In this document: piece after piece, positions 38,177 to 49,724 of the stretch
Layout: each line of letters opens with the position of its first letter
How positions within the stretch are numbered: position 1 is the stretch's first letter
Source of the DNA: Geosiphon pyriformis
Taxonomy: Eukaryota; Glomeromycota; Glomeromycetes; Archaeosporales; Geosiphonaceae
Length of the DNA: 64,000 nucleotides
Direction: 5' to 3'
Assembly: GCA_016748015.1 (NCBI GenBank)
Contig: JAAOMT010000046.1
Location: 516,273 to 580,272, forward strand
Position numbers and translations under genes: made by a program
Notes under the pieces: model-generated
Databases searched by the model: none
What the model was told of the DNA's origin: nothing
Seen by the model: the letters and a program-made list of their open reading frames with translations, nothing else

Positions 38177-39865
38177 TCTTTAAGCTGGTACTTGATATTG
38201 TTGTGTAGGTGGTTGTTAATACTGTTGAATTGGTAGAAATTGTTGGTATTGTTGTTGTAGAGTAGGTTGATAGTAATTGGTTTGTTATTGGGGTTTTAAG
38301 AAATAGTAGACTGGTAGTGGAGGCTAATAATAAGATTGCTGTTTTGAAGAGTAGTATTAATTACTCCTGTTTTATTGGTTTTTTTGTAGCTTTCTGCAAT
38401 CTCATTTCCAATGTTCTGAAATTCCATAATAATGACAACTTTGGTTTTGACTGTTTGATAATGGTGAGTAGTTGGTTTGGTTTTGTTATTGTGGTGGCTA
38501 ATATCTTTGTGGTTGTTGCTGTTGTTGCTGGTTAATGAAATAGTTCTCAATCTTCTTTGTAAGTTGGTCAATTTTTTTTTCAGCTGCTGAGCTGGTTTCT
38601 CCAATAGCAAGATTCACAAGTTTGGTATGGTTTGTTTTTTCTATTGCCATTTCATAGTTTTTTGCATGTCTAATGGCTGTTGCTAAGTCTTCTGGGGCAT
38701 GTAAGCGAACTTTTTTGATTAACTTGTCTTTCAATCCTGCTATAAACTGATCCAAAATCTGGGCATTGGAATAGTATTCATTGGTTTCTAATTATCAAAT
38801 TCATCAAAGAAGTTTGTTAAATCTCCCAAGATAGGTTATAATAGTTTCAAATGTTTCTTGTTTGATATTTCAAAAGCAATTGTGGAAAGTGATAGAGATG
38901 TTGTTGTTAGTAAATTGTTATAAAAAAGCATTTTTAAATGCTTGCCAGTTTTCAAATGGTTCTTCTAAATTTTCAAACCATTCTTTTGCAGTTTCTTAAA
39001 AAAAGTATGAGATTGCTTTGAGCATTCTTGCTGTATTCTAACCATTTGCATCTCCTGCTTTTTGAACTTTGTCAAGCCATTCTTGAAAGCTAGTATTATT
39101 ATTTTTACCAGTAAATTCTGAAATCTTTGCAATATAAGCAGTTGACATTTCTTTTTCGTTTTCTGTAATTTTTTCTGATTCTGATTCAGTTTTTTTACTT
39201 TCTAAGTTTTCTGAATGATTATTTTTGTTTTCCTGTAAGTAATCAAGAAAATTGGTACTGGTTGATATTGGTTCTTGCTGTTGAATAGGATTTCTAAGTG
39301 ACTGAAAATCTTCTGGTCTGAAGAAACAGTTAAGTGGTGAATTTGGTGTTTGTAGTTAAGCAAGTAAAATTGGAAATGATGTAATAGAAAGTGGTAATTT
39401 AACACTGGTTCTTTGTTCAGATGTTTGTAAGTGTTTTGTAGTTGTCTTTAGTGTTTTTGAAGTATTTGGGGTGGTATTTGAGTGTTGTTTCAGTTTTTGT
39501 TTGCCTTTGTTGTTTGTTTCTGTCTCTGATTCAAAGTCAATAGAGTATTTAGACTGTACTGGATATGTTTCTTCACAATACTTGATAATGTTAAAATTAA
39601 GTTCTTAGAAGTAGGTGGCAAGTGTTTTACTGTTAAGGTTTTCAGTTCCCAATTGTAAATAGTGCACTAAATTATTGTAGAGGTTGCTTTTAATTTTTGA
39701 AATGTTGTAATTTCCAAGAAGATAATTGTTGATACAGTTTTCAATATACTGATAAAGTGTTTTTTTAACAATTTCAATTCCATTTAGAATGTTGAATCTT
39801 TGCTTGCAATAGATGTAAATTGACTGATAATACTCTAAAGTTGTTGTGTCTGGTGTGGTCACCAC
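38177..39865 (-). pseudogene. A1 gag
   Basis: Structural polyprotein. The upstream part is polar and Gln/Thr/Ser-rich. The capsid-like domain (about 39130-38600) has FQEWLDKVQKAG, then AKEWFENLEEPFENWQAFKN, then ILDQFIAGLKDKLIKKV, matching the Retrotrans_gag pattern. A Gln run (about 38510) precedes a damaged zinc knuckle at 38396-38437, read as CHYYGISEH then C, where the second Cys is Tyr. Several stops interrupt it. The frame is shared with the protease downstream. The first codon at 39865 is GTG, so the true start may lie elsewhere. Confidence 0.75.
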
Positions 39866-39892
39866 TTTGAAGTTGTTATTGCTGTGTTATTT

Positions 39893-39908
39893 CCATAGGA
39901 GAGCACCA
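39893..39908 (-). promoter_or_regulatory. candidate primer-binding site of A1
   Basis: Two bases after the 5' LTR the coding strand reads TGGTGCTCTCCTATGG. The initial TGG fits pairing to a tRNA 3' CCA end. A2 has the same sequence with GG to AA and GC to GT changes, and family B starts TGGTGCTTT. I cannot name the tRNA. Confidence 0.5.
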
Positions 39909-39910
39909 AA

Positions 39911-40880
39911 TGTTACTGGAGGTTTTTGGTCTTTTTTCTTAAATGTTGTTGATGTTAATTTGTTGTGAATTTACGTTTTTAGGAAGTAGTTGGACCTCCA
40001 ATAACTGAATTTATCTTCAAATTATCTCCTATAATTTGAACTGCTGGGCTTATAAGTAGAATAGCCAATTCTGTGCCAGTTACTTTGTGTAGTTATATTG
40101 TAGTAAACGTCAATTTTTTTTCAAGAATTACTTATCTGGAAGCTTACTAAAAATGTGTAATTACTTTGCTATAAAAGTCAACTTTTCTACAGGAATCTTA
40201 TCTGTAGACTACTCTAATAATTATGATAAAAAAAGAATGGAAAAATAAAAAAAATGTAAAAAAAATAGAATTCTGTCAAGAGAAACGTTTTCTATCCAGG
40301 CCTGAAGTTACTAACAAATTACTGAAATTAGTAGCTAATTAATTTCAAAATGTTAGTTGTGTTGAGGAAATTTCAAGTGCAATAATCAAAGAATTTGGTT
40401 TTCAAATATTTAATTTTTATTTGAATGTGTAAAAGGTAATTTGTTCTAATTAAGATAACTAAAGTAATATACTATGTTAAAATACTATGAGAAGATATAT
40501 TTTCTTGAAGAGAGAAGCTTTTCTTTTATACAACTTGTTGTAGTACTAGTCTTTGAACTTGCACTTTTCTCTTTGCTGTAATTTGGGTGAACTAAAGATA
40601 CATTTTGGCAAACTACAAGTTATTTCACTGAATTATTGATTATTTCGGCCAATTTTTATTAATTTTGGCGAATTTTGACTATGTTAAATGGTTCAGAGTA
40701 TTGTGTAATTTGATCATCTTACTTTCTATAATACAAATTGGATTATTGATTGAGTAATGATATTTGATAATTTGATTAAATAATAAGTGATATTCGAAAT
40801 AATAATAATATATGCTAATTAATAATAAAATTATGAGGGTAATTTCATGCTAATTAATAGCTAAAATTCTACTGGTAACA
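39911..40880 (-). repeat. 5' LTR of A1
   Basis: 970 bp. Its U5 block (about 39951-39994) is type I, like the solo LTRs at 19918, 24757 and 60204. It differs from the block in the 3' LTR of the same element. Confidence 0.9.
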
Positions 40881-41142
40881 ACATCTTAGCTTTATTGCTA
40901 AATCAAATTGATTTTAAGTTCAGATAAAAAAGACATAGTTTGTAAATCCAAATGTCTTTAATCATGTTTTTCGTAATATTGGCCATGAATAGATATTAAG
41001 CAAAAAAATGAAAAAATTCAATAAAATTGCACAGATGAAAATAATAGACTTTCTTAAAGCAAAACAAATTAAAAAAACATTGTTAGGTACTTGGAAACCA
41101 ATTCTAATAATAAGTAAAGAAGCAGATCATCAAAAAATGTAA

Positions 41143-42664
41143 ATTTGTTAATAAAATTACAATTATTATCTATTATTAACTTTTTAATATCTCTTTTAAG
41201 TGATTATGTTTTCGAAGCTTATCAAGTTAATTGTATGACAGCTTAATAAATATCCTTCAAGAAGTTAGAAATATATTGTATTATGTACAGTTTTATTTAT
41301 ATTGGGTTGAGTGCATTACTATTTATAATTGGAACTGTAATCAGTTAATACACAATATTTGTATTTTTGAAGATGTCAACTATAAACCCAATGTTTATGA
41401 TACAATTGTTTTTATAGTGAATGATAATTTTGATATATATAGTCTGGAAGTTGTGTGGAATATAAATTGTAGTAATTGTGGTACTAATGCTCATATTGTT
41501 TAATGTAATGCTTGGCCCAAAGCTGCAATGTAAAGATTATGGGTCAGACTCTCTTATTAATACATATCTTATGAGATCCTAAACTTTATCCAGTTCTATT
41601 ATTTAAACACATGGTTGAAGTATCTACTAGCTACTAAAAAAGAGACTACTGGATAGGTTCTATAAAACTTTGGCAATTACTATTGCCAATTGTTTGATAA
41701 TAATAATTTCCAATACATGGCTCTTTGTTATTCCTTTCTATTAACTCCTATTTGCAACATTTTCCACAAGCTAAAGAATTCGAATCACATACAAAAATCT
41801 TATCAGCCATCAAGATTGGACTTAATGCCAATGCTATCATTGTATTATATATACCCATTTTTAAAACATGATATGTTGAGTCTAGGTCTGAATTTTCATT
41901 TTGCATGATTATGTTTGGATTATAAAAAGCATTCAACATGGATTTATTTATTCCAAAAAAGTTGATTTTTAATATATCTTTAAAATTATCAGTTAAACTT
42001 TCACTCACTAATATTAAATATTGGTCAAATAATGAATATAATTGCTAGTATAGAGTTTTTTTTTAATTACAGATATCAAAGTTGGTGTGAAAACATATTT
42101 ATTGGGTATATATCAAAATTTTTATATTCTGAGTTTTATTACTGGTCATATTTCTCTTCCTAAGAAAAAGTAAATTCAAACTTCATTTCTAGTTGATTTG
42201 CTTGAACAATGTTTCATTAATAAACTTGTTCCTGGAGAATCCTATTGGATTATTATTCTTATTTATAGGTCTGTTAATTTTTTCTTTCAATATGAAAAAA
42301 AAGTAATTTTGTTAGCCAAAGTTTGATCCAAAGTAATTTCATTAATATTTACAGCAACAGTCTCCAAAATACTACTAATCTCTAAAACACTACCAGTCTT
42401 TAAAGCATTAAGAGCAGTAGTAATGTACTATATGTTAACTATTATTAAAACTTTCATAATACTTACAAACAACAAGCCAGATATAATAGTTCTATTATTG
42501 TCTTATGATGGCAGTGATAACTTATAAAAAAGAAAAGTAATTGAATATTGTAATATTTCAGAAATTTTGTTTAGTGTTCTATAATTGTTTCTAGAAACTT
42601 CTTTAATTTTTTTTACTACCATAAAAAAAATGATTTCCATTGACAAATCAGAAAATTTTCCTAA
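41143..42664. other. degenerate sequence between the zinc-ribbon gene and LINE-4
   Basis: No gene can be assigned. On the plus strand a coding-like stretch (41231-41503, 90 residues) includes VNYKPNVYDTIVF and ends NCSNCGTNAHIV. Another (about 41750-42040) reads AKEFESHTKILSAIKIGLNA and FIPKKLIFNISLKLSVKL across stops. They may be parts of another decayed repeat family. The rest is AT-rich with nothing recognisable. Confidence 0.4.
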
Positions 42665-44880
42665 CTGTATTAGAAAGTTGATTTCACCAGCTTAAGAAAA
42701 ATGAACTGCCAAGAAGATGCCCACATACAGCCCTAAAATTGAAACAGAAAGCTTATTTTTAAAGAGCAACTTGACAGAAAAAAACTGGTCAAGCACTTTA
42801 AAAATTTTACACATATGATGAGCAAGAGAAATGTTCATAATAATAGCAACACCAGAATCCAAGTAATTAGAGTCTAAACCAGAAGTAAAAACATGAACAC
42901 TATTAAACTTATTAGCAATCCATAGATGAATTTTATCTTTTAACTTAATCTTAGTAACAATTAAAATCAAATTGCTTATATTCTTATGCCAACAAACAAT
43001 ATTTTTCTGTTTTGCAAGATTGTTTATACTCTGAGTGTTACATATAGCAATTTTCCAAACCAAACTGTTTATTGAGATAAAGTGAAAACCAATAAACCCA
43101 AACCAGAACACAAATAATCCAATCTTTCTAAACCCAAATTAACTGATATTTTCAGAGCCACCATTTTTAACTTTAAGCCATCCATCTTGGTAATAAAAAT
43201 CTTGGAACTACTTAAGCTAAAATCAACAACTGCATTAAAACCAACCAAAGGAAAAGGGGTAGATAATGTTAACATATTATCCAAAACCATATCCAAATCC
43301 AAATTAAAAGCCAAAAAAACAAGAGCAACCAGAGGAGAAACATAAAAAGATGTAGCCAAAGACACCAATTTAACAAAGCTCAACTTCTTTACAAGAACAG
43401 AAACCTGGTTAGCCAAAAGCTTTATAGAGCATTCCAAGACCACCAAACACTTATTTAAGCCAGAAACAATAAGGGGAGCAGAACCCAAAGAAGGAGATAT
43501 CACACTCAAAAGTAAACCAACACCAGATGAAACTAATGAAACCACATGAAACAGAGAGCCACCAGCAATTTAAGCCCAAGTTTTATCTTCAAATAAGACA
43601 GGGCATACAATAGGAGTCTGTTTTTTCTTATATATGTTGACCAAATGAGCCCAATCCTAAGAAGTTATCACATGTCTGCCATGACCACCAAAATTCTCAT
43701 TCATTACACAATCAGCAAAAATATAACCAAATTGTTTACACTAAGCACAACAGGCTAAAAAGAGACCAGCCCAGTGCAAATTCACACTTTTAAATACTAA
43801 AATAGAGCCAATAACAGCCAATTTGAATGCTTTATTCTTAAAACACATTACAGCACACCTATTCTGCACATATAAATTTAGATTATGGCCAATGACACAA
43901 GTTTTCTTACCATAAGAAGCCAATAAATCAGACAAGTTATAAGCAGTAGTACCAATTGGAAATGTGTACAATAAAGCCCAATACTGGTCTTTAAACACTC
44001 ATATTTGTTTGTTATCAATAGTTTTTGCCACATAAACAGAGTTTTTTTTTCATAAAAACAGACCATTTAGCTGCGACCAAATCAGCTATTTCAGATAATT
44101 CATATTCTACTAATGTCTTTTATTATAAATTAATTAGTTGCATCTTGATTAACACAATCTTATCAAACTTAAAAAAAACTAACTATATAACTGATTTGGG
44201 AAGATTGATCAGAATCTCCTTAACAATTATTTTTTGATCTAAATGGCTGTTTACTTTTCTGAGATTATTATTGACCAAGATTTTTTTACAGATTGTCAAT
44301 TCCCTTGTCTTAATTATACTAAATTCAGAAGTAAATAAAGCTCTAATAATCTCTGAGAATTTTAAAGGAGTTGATGTCTCTCCAAAATCATCAATTTGAT
44401 AAAAAATTTTCTTGATTAAAATCAACTTATTACCATTAGTTTTTTTTAGACACAACAGCCAATTTCATATTCAATGCAAATGATTTGACTGGTTTGAAGC
44501 TTTATCTTTCTAGAACATGTGATTCAACAGACAGCAGCTGATTGGAACTATTAAACTTAAGAAGAGAAAGCTCCAGAGTATTGCCATTGTTACTCAAATT
44601 ATTGAATAAAAATGCTTTTGGTAGATGGCTCAACACATAAGTTTGAGTCCAAGTTTTTTTTAAAGTAGTCTTGCCCATGTTCTCATTACCAACAAAATTG
44701 TTTGAATTCGCATAACTTGTTTCCTTTACAATTATGTTCTTCATATTCTCCAAATCAGAAAAACCACTAATATTACTCTTAATACTGCCAACTTTACTGC
44801 CCCAGAATATTACAGATTTGTCATTAGCACCATTAATGTCCACTAAGCTCAATGGGCCAATAGACAAGTCAACAATATTA
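42665..44880 (-). mobile_element. LINE-4: 5' half of a LINE of a second subfamily
   Basis: ORF1 runs from about 44867 to the stop at 43069. Its N-terminal piece has TTLKKTWTQTYVLSHLPKAF. The middle part (44455-44183 and 43998-43741) has VNSHLDQKIIVKEILINLPK, then QYWALLYTFPIGTTAYNLSD. A zinc knuckle follows (about 43752-43710), with His changed to Tyr and a stop inside. The C-terminal part (43545-43069) has GLKLKMVALKISVNLGLERL. ORF2 starts on the ORF1 stop (ATG now ATA, about 43072) and runs through the first part of the endonuclease (LFKNKLSVSILGLYVG) to about 42665. Its sequence differs from LINE-1 throughout ORF1, so it is a related but separate subfamily. Confidence 0.75.
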
Positions 44881-44884
44881 CCAG

Positions 44885-45857
44885 TATTACTAATAGAATT
44901 TTAGCTATTAATTAGCATGAAATTATCCTTATAATTCTTATTATTAATTAGTATATACTATTATTATTTCAATTATCACTTATTATTTAATCAAATTATC
45001 AAATATTATTACTCAATTAATAACCCAATTTGTACCATAAAAATTAAGATGATCAAATTACACAATATTCTAAATCATTTAATATAGTCAAAATTTGCCA
45101 AAATTGATGGAAAATTGGCCGAAATAATTAATAGTTTGTAGAAATAACTTGTAATTTACCAAAATGTATCTTTAGTTTACCAAAATTAGAGCAAAGAGAA
45201 AAATGCAAGTTTAAAAACTAGCACTACAACAAATTATATAAAAAAAAAGCTTCTCTCTTTAAGAAAATGTATTTTTTCATAGTATTTTATTATAGTATGT
45301 TACTTTAAATATCTTAATTAGAACAATTATCTTTTATATATCTCAAATAAAAATTAAATATTCAAAAACCAAATCTTTTAAAATTATTATACTTGAAATT
45401 TTCTCAACACAACTAACATTTTAAAATTGATTAGCTACCAATTTTAGTAATCTGTTAGTAACTCCAGGCCTAAATAAAAAACGTTTCCCTTAACAGAATT
45501 CTATTCCTTTTACATTTCTTTTATTCTTATTTTTTTTCTTATTATAATCATTAGGATAGCCTACAGACAAAATTTCTGTAAAAAAGTTGACTTTTACAGC
45601 AAAGTAACTACACATTTTAGTGAGCTTCCAGACAAGCAATTCCTGGGAAAGAATTGACGTTTACTACAATATAACTACACAAAGTAACTGGTACAGAATT
45701 GGTCATTCTACTTATAAGCCCAGCAGTTCAAATTATAGGAGATAATTTAAAGATAAATTCAGTTATTGGAGGTTTAACTGCTTCCAGAAAACGTGAAAGT
45801 AGTAACAGACAGATATTAACAACATTTAAGAAAAAAGACCAAAAACCTCTAGTAACA
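44885..45857 (+). repeat. 5' LTR of A2
   Basis: 973 bp. The 5' end reads TATTACTAATAG, where other copies have TGTTACCAGTAG, so even the terminal TG is mutated by G to A. It carries the type II U5 block. It is followed directly by a decayed primer-binding-like site (TTTAATGTTCTCC). Confidence 0.85.
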
Positions 45858-47700
45858 TTTAATGTTCTCCTATAGAAATAACACAGCAATAACAACTTCA
45901 AAGTGGTGACCATACCAGATACAACAACTTTAAAGTATTATTAGTCAATTTATACTCACTGCAAGCAAAAATTCAACATCCAAAACGAAATTGAAATTCT
46001 CAAAAAAACACTATACTAATATATTGAAAACCATATTAACAATTATTTTTTTGGAAACTACAATATTTTAGAAATCAGAAGCAATCTTTATGATAATTTA
46101 TTGTACTATTCACTATTGGGAACTGAAAATCTCAACAGTAAAATACTTGCCACCTATTTTCAAGAACTTAACTTTAGCATTATTCAGTATTGTGAAAAAA
46201 AATATCCAGTACAATCCAAATACTCTTTTAACTTTGAATCAGAAATAAAAACAAGCAACAAAGGCAAAAAAAAATCAAAACAACACTCAAAAACTGCTCT
46301 AAACACTCCAAGAATACCAAAAACAACTGTTAAATACTTACAAACACCTGAACAAGAAACCAGTGTCAAATTACCACTTTTTATTACACCATTTTCTATT
46401 TCACTTGCTCAACCACAAACTCCAAATTCATCATTTATTCATTTTTTAAGACCAAAAGATTTTTAGTCACCTAAAAATTCTACTTAACAACAAAAACCAA
46501 TATAAATCAATACCAATCTTTTTGATTACTTACAAAAAAACGAAAGTAATCATTTAAAGAACTTGAAAAGTGAAGAAACTAAATCAAAACAAGAAAAAAC
46601 TACAGAAAATAAAAAAAAAATAACAACTGTTTATATTGCAAAAATCTTAGAATTTACTAGTAAAAATAATAATACCAGCCCTCAAGAATGGCTTGACAAA
46701 GTCCAGAAAAGCAGGAGATACAAATAAATAGAATACAGCAAGAATGCTTAAAGCAATCTCATATTTTCTTCAAGGAACAGCAGAAGAATGATTTGAAAAC
46801 TTGGATGCATCTTTTGAAAACTGACAAGCATTCAAAGATGCTTTTTTACAATAATTTACTAATAACAACACTTCCATCACTCTCCAAAATTGGTTCCGAA
46901 ATATTAAACAAGAACCAAATAAATTAATTATGACTTACCTAGAGAAGTTTAACAAATTTCTTAGAAGAATTTGCCAGTTGGAAACCAATGAATACTATTC
47001 TGATGCCCAAATCTTGAATTAATTCATTGCTGAATTAAAAGATAAACTTATAAAAAAAGTATGTCCACATTTACCTAAAAATTTGACCACTGCTATCTAA
47101 CATACAAAAAATTACAAAATAGCTATAGAAGAAGCCAATTGCACAAAACTTGTGAATCTTGCTATTAGAGAAACCAGCTTAGCAGTTGAAAAAAAAATTG
47201 ACCAATTCACAAAAAAGGTTGAAAACTATTTTACCAACCAACAACAGCAATAATAAACACAAAAATATTAGCCACCAAAACAACAAAACCAAAACAACTA
47301 CCTATTATCATTAAATAGCCAAAACCAAAGTTGTCACTATTGTGAGAGAACATTGGAAGCAAGACTGCAGAAAGCTACAAAGAGGTTAACAAAACAGGAG
47401 TAATCAATATTATCCTTCAACACAGCAATCTTATTATTAGTCTTCACCATCAACCTATTATTTTTTAAGATCCCAACAGCAAAACAATTACTATTAGCCT
47501 GTTTCACAGCAGCAATATCAACAACCTATACCAATTTAATAGTATCAACAACCATCTATATAACAATATCAAGTACTAGCCCAAAAATTGGTCCAGCAAA
47601 ACCAGTTCACATCTCAAAATTAATTTCAGAATAATAACAACAGAATCAATCCAAACAACCAGTTGGTTTCCCGGAATTCTGATTAGCAAAGACCCAATCA
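45858..47700 (+). pseudogene. A2 gag
   Basis: Collinear with A1 gag. The open piece 46101-46466 covers the polar N-terminal region. The capsid-like region follows across stops (about 46640-47090). A Gln run and a zinc-knuckle region lie near 47220-47385. The knuckle reads CHYCER and then loses frame, because a short deletion removes the His position. Confidence 0.7.
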
Positions 47701-48504
47701 CTACCATACTCAATTCAGCTATTTTACAATGTCTGAATAATCGGATTTTCAACAAACTGTATTTTCTGAAGATGAAGTTGTAGCACCAAGATTAAAACCT
47801 TCCAACAATACTATTTCATTAGCCCAAATTGCTCAAAATACCAACTTTTTAGATATATTTCCATTTGAATTTGAAGCCAATGAATCACCATTTTTGCTTA
47901 GCAATGCAGCAATCAATGAGCAAAAAGCAATTACTGCTATGTATACTGAAGCTAAAGTGAAAGGAAAACAAATCTGCTTAATTCTAGACAGTGGATTTGC
48001 TAGAAGCATTATTACTTATCAATTGATGTAACAGCTTAGAAAAAATGTTAACAGATCAGTTCAAACAGTAATTGTTACAGTTGATGGCATGAAGAAAACC
48101 CCAGTAGAAGAAATTGAAAACTTTTCATTTATCATCAATGAAATTACCATTCCAGTTAAAGTTTTAATTATGGATGCACCCCAATATCAAGTTCTTGTCA
48201 GAAATGATTGGCTTCTTAAGGCCAATACAAACTTAAATTAGGAAACCCAGGAATTGAAAATTTCATACCAAGGACAATATATCAGAGTACCTGCCATCTA
48301 TAGTACTTTAATAAAAAATCTGAAAAAGCCTCAGTATTCGAATTTGAAGAGAAAAAAGAACTACCAATCACTAAAGCTTTTATAACTCTTAGATTACCAT
48401 CCAATTAGACTGAAGAAACAGAACAAAAAATCTTTGAAAAAACTAGAAGATAGAATGTAGTTAGATATTCTACACCAGAACCAAAGAAACAACCACCCTA
48501 TATC
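47701..48504 (+). pseudogene. A2 retropepsin
   Basis: Collinear with the A1 protease. The active site reads LILDSGFARSIITYQLM (about 47980-48030), so the catalytic Asp-Ser-Gly survives here, unlike in A1. VIVTVDGMKKTPVEEIENF and ITIPVKVLIMDAP follow. Stops and frame changes downstream inactivate it. Confidence 0.75.
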
Positions 48505-49058
48505 CCACTCAAATGCAAAGATTGCAAGAAGAAACTTTCATCAATAAGAGCATGTATTTCTCCAAAAGAGAAATATGAAACTTGCATCTGCTATTACTGT
48601 AAAGCATGCCATAGAAAATGATTTGGATACTCCAAACAAAGTGGAAAATGGGACAACACTTCTTGTCTTATATGTAAAGATATATTATCAAAAGAATACA
48701 ACTGGATTGATATTACAATAAAAAAAAGAGTATGTGACTAAACTTGCCAATATGCCTTATCAATCTTGAAAAAGTTAGAAAAGGAACACCTTTTGATACA
48801 GCATACAACAGTGCTTTTAATAAACTTTACCATTACCTTTATGATGCTAAAATAATTTTTGATCTAGCTATAACTTTAATCAATAGAGCCACACAGAAAA
48901 ATATCTGCCAAATGAAAAAAGCTAAGTACATTGAATATATAATGAAATTAGCTGGATTTAACTATGAAGATAAAGTAGAAACATATTACCAAATTGCAAG
49001 CCACACTTATCCAATCCAAGAAGCTCAAATTCAATAATTAGAGCAAATAAATATTCAA
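48505..49058 (+). pseudogene. A2 Cys-rich module
   Basis: Same module as in A1: KCKDCKKKLSS near 48510, CICYYCKACHRK near 48590, CD-stop-TCQYALSIL near 48735, then a helical open segment (48744-49037) with FDLAITLINRATQKN. Cys-pair spacing is retained. Function unknown; zinc binding is inferred from the Cys pairs. Confidence 0.65.
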
Positions 49059-49724
49059 TTGTGTGAAGAATACATCATGCCTTGTAATGATAAATGGTGT
49101 TCAGAATGCTATGCTTTTAGCATCTTTTTATTCAGCAAAGATGACCAGAAGGAAATTAAGTTTGGAAAACTTGAGTTAAAAGAAGAAATTGCAACAACTC
49201 CAATCTATCTTACTAAAAACCAATCAGCTCTACAACTTAAATATTTTAACAATAATGATCAAAAAATCAAACCAAAAAAAGCATACAATATAGATGCTGA
49301 ATATAATCTACAATATTCAGGAAAAGATATTTTGGTTGGAGAACCAAAATCTTTAACAAAAATCAACCTCAAAATTGCTCTTGAAATACCACTAGGAGCA
49401 ATGGTTCAAATTGCATCCAGATTATCATTAGCAAGCAAAAAAATCAATGTAAGAGGAGAAATTATAGATGCAGAATATACTGGAAATATTACAATTATAC
49501 TACAGAATGAAATTAACAAATTATTTAAAATCAAACATGCTGAAAAAATTGTCCAAGCAATTTACCTACTTTTAATCAACATTTCGGGTTTACAATCAGT
49601 TAACAATAAAAAACAATTGGAAAAAAGTGAAAGAAGAATTCAAGACTTTGGTTCAATTGGACGATTCACAGTTCCAGTAAACATAGTTCTTAATGCACAA
49701 AATAAATCTTACCAGATTCTTTAA
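49059..49724 (+). pseudogene. A2 dUTPase domain (221-residue open segment)
   Basis: This is the longest uninterrupted frame in any retroelement of the window. After a Cys-bearing lead (CNDKWCSECY) the five dUTPase motifs follow: 1 at 75-84 (AYNIDAEYNL), 2 at 119-125 (ASRLSLA), 3 at 133-142 (GEIIDAEYTG, with catalytic Asp137 and Tyr140), 4 at 160-169 (HAEKIVQAIY) and 5 at 196-202 (DFGSIGR). Motif 2 keeps the Arg lost in A1. It has no own start codon (the first codon is TTG after a stop) and shares the frame of gag at 46101. Confidence 0.9.

Larger units (their letters stand above)
31030..40880 (-). mobile_element. gypsy family A, complete element A1 (carries a dUTPase)
   Basis: A 9,851-bp LTR retrotransposon on the minus strand. 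The two 970-bp LTRs begin TGTTAC and end GTAACA on the coding strand. ACAT is duplicated at both flanks (31026-31029 and 40881-40884). Order of parts: 5' LTR, primer-binding-like site, gag, retropepsin, Cys-rich module, dUTPase, RT, RNase H, integrase, a 3' ORF, a purine tract and the 3' LTR. Domain order RT-RH-IN makes it Ty3/gypsy type. gag, protease and dUTPase share one frame; RT onward is shifted by small indels. Stops and lost catalytic residues make it inactive. It sits inside the gene remnant 28634-41142. Confidence 0.92.
28634..41142 (+). pseudogene. zinc-ribbon gene of a dispersed family, split by gypsy element A1
   Basis: About 880 codons can be followed from ATG 28634 to TAA 41140-41142 once A1 and one ACAT are removed. 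The N-terminal part is Cys/His-bearing and basic (ends NNYSLCKRHYN). Next comes a coiled coil near 29060-29140 (QIQELKDINQQLLSENVTLK). A C-x2-C, then C-x2-C zinc ribbon lies at about 29929-29985 (KKCLVC and VCPTCHNKLP). The conserved middle has KWVVVTCDRVSYYYA, then LVLGTLYKEMNMLKAFVELN, then NIYRHTMASELMWLYVV (about 30220-30520). After A1 the frame resumes with QIKKT and FVNPNVFNHVFRNIGHE. About two dozen stops fit single transitions in Gln, Trp or Arg codons, and one frameshift lies near 29560. The layout suggests a transposase-derived protein, but I do not recognise a named domain. Confidence 0.65.

Noticed and set aside
26011-44880. LINE-3 and LINE-4 as two halves of one LINE split by the zinc-ribbon gene
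   Set aside because: Their ends overlap within the endonuclease with different sequence, and no target duplication was found, so they are more likely separate fragments.
45728-45913. 61-residue minus-strand frame resembling part of 30932-31159
   Set aside because: Both lie in the type II end of family A LTRs; this is LTR homology, not a gene.
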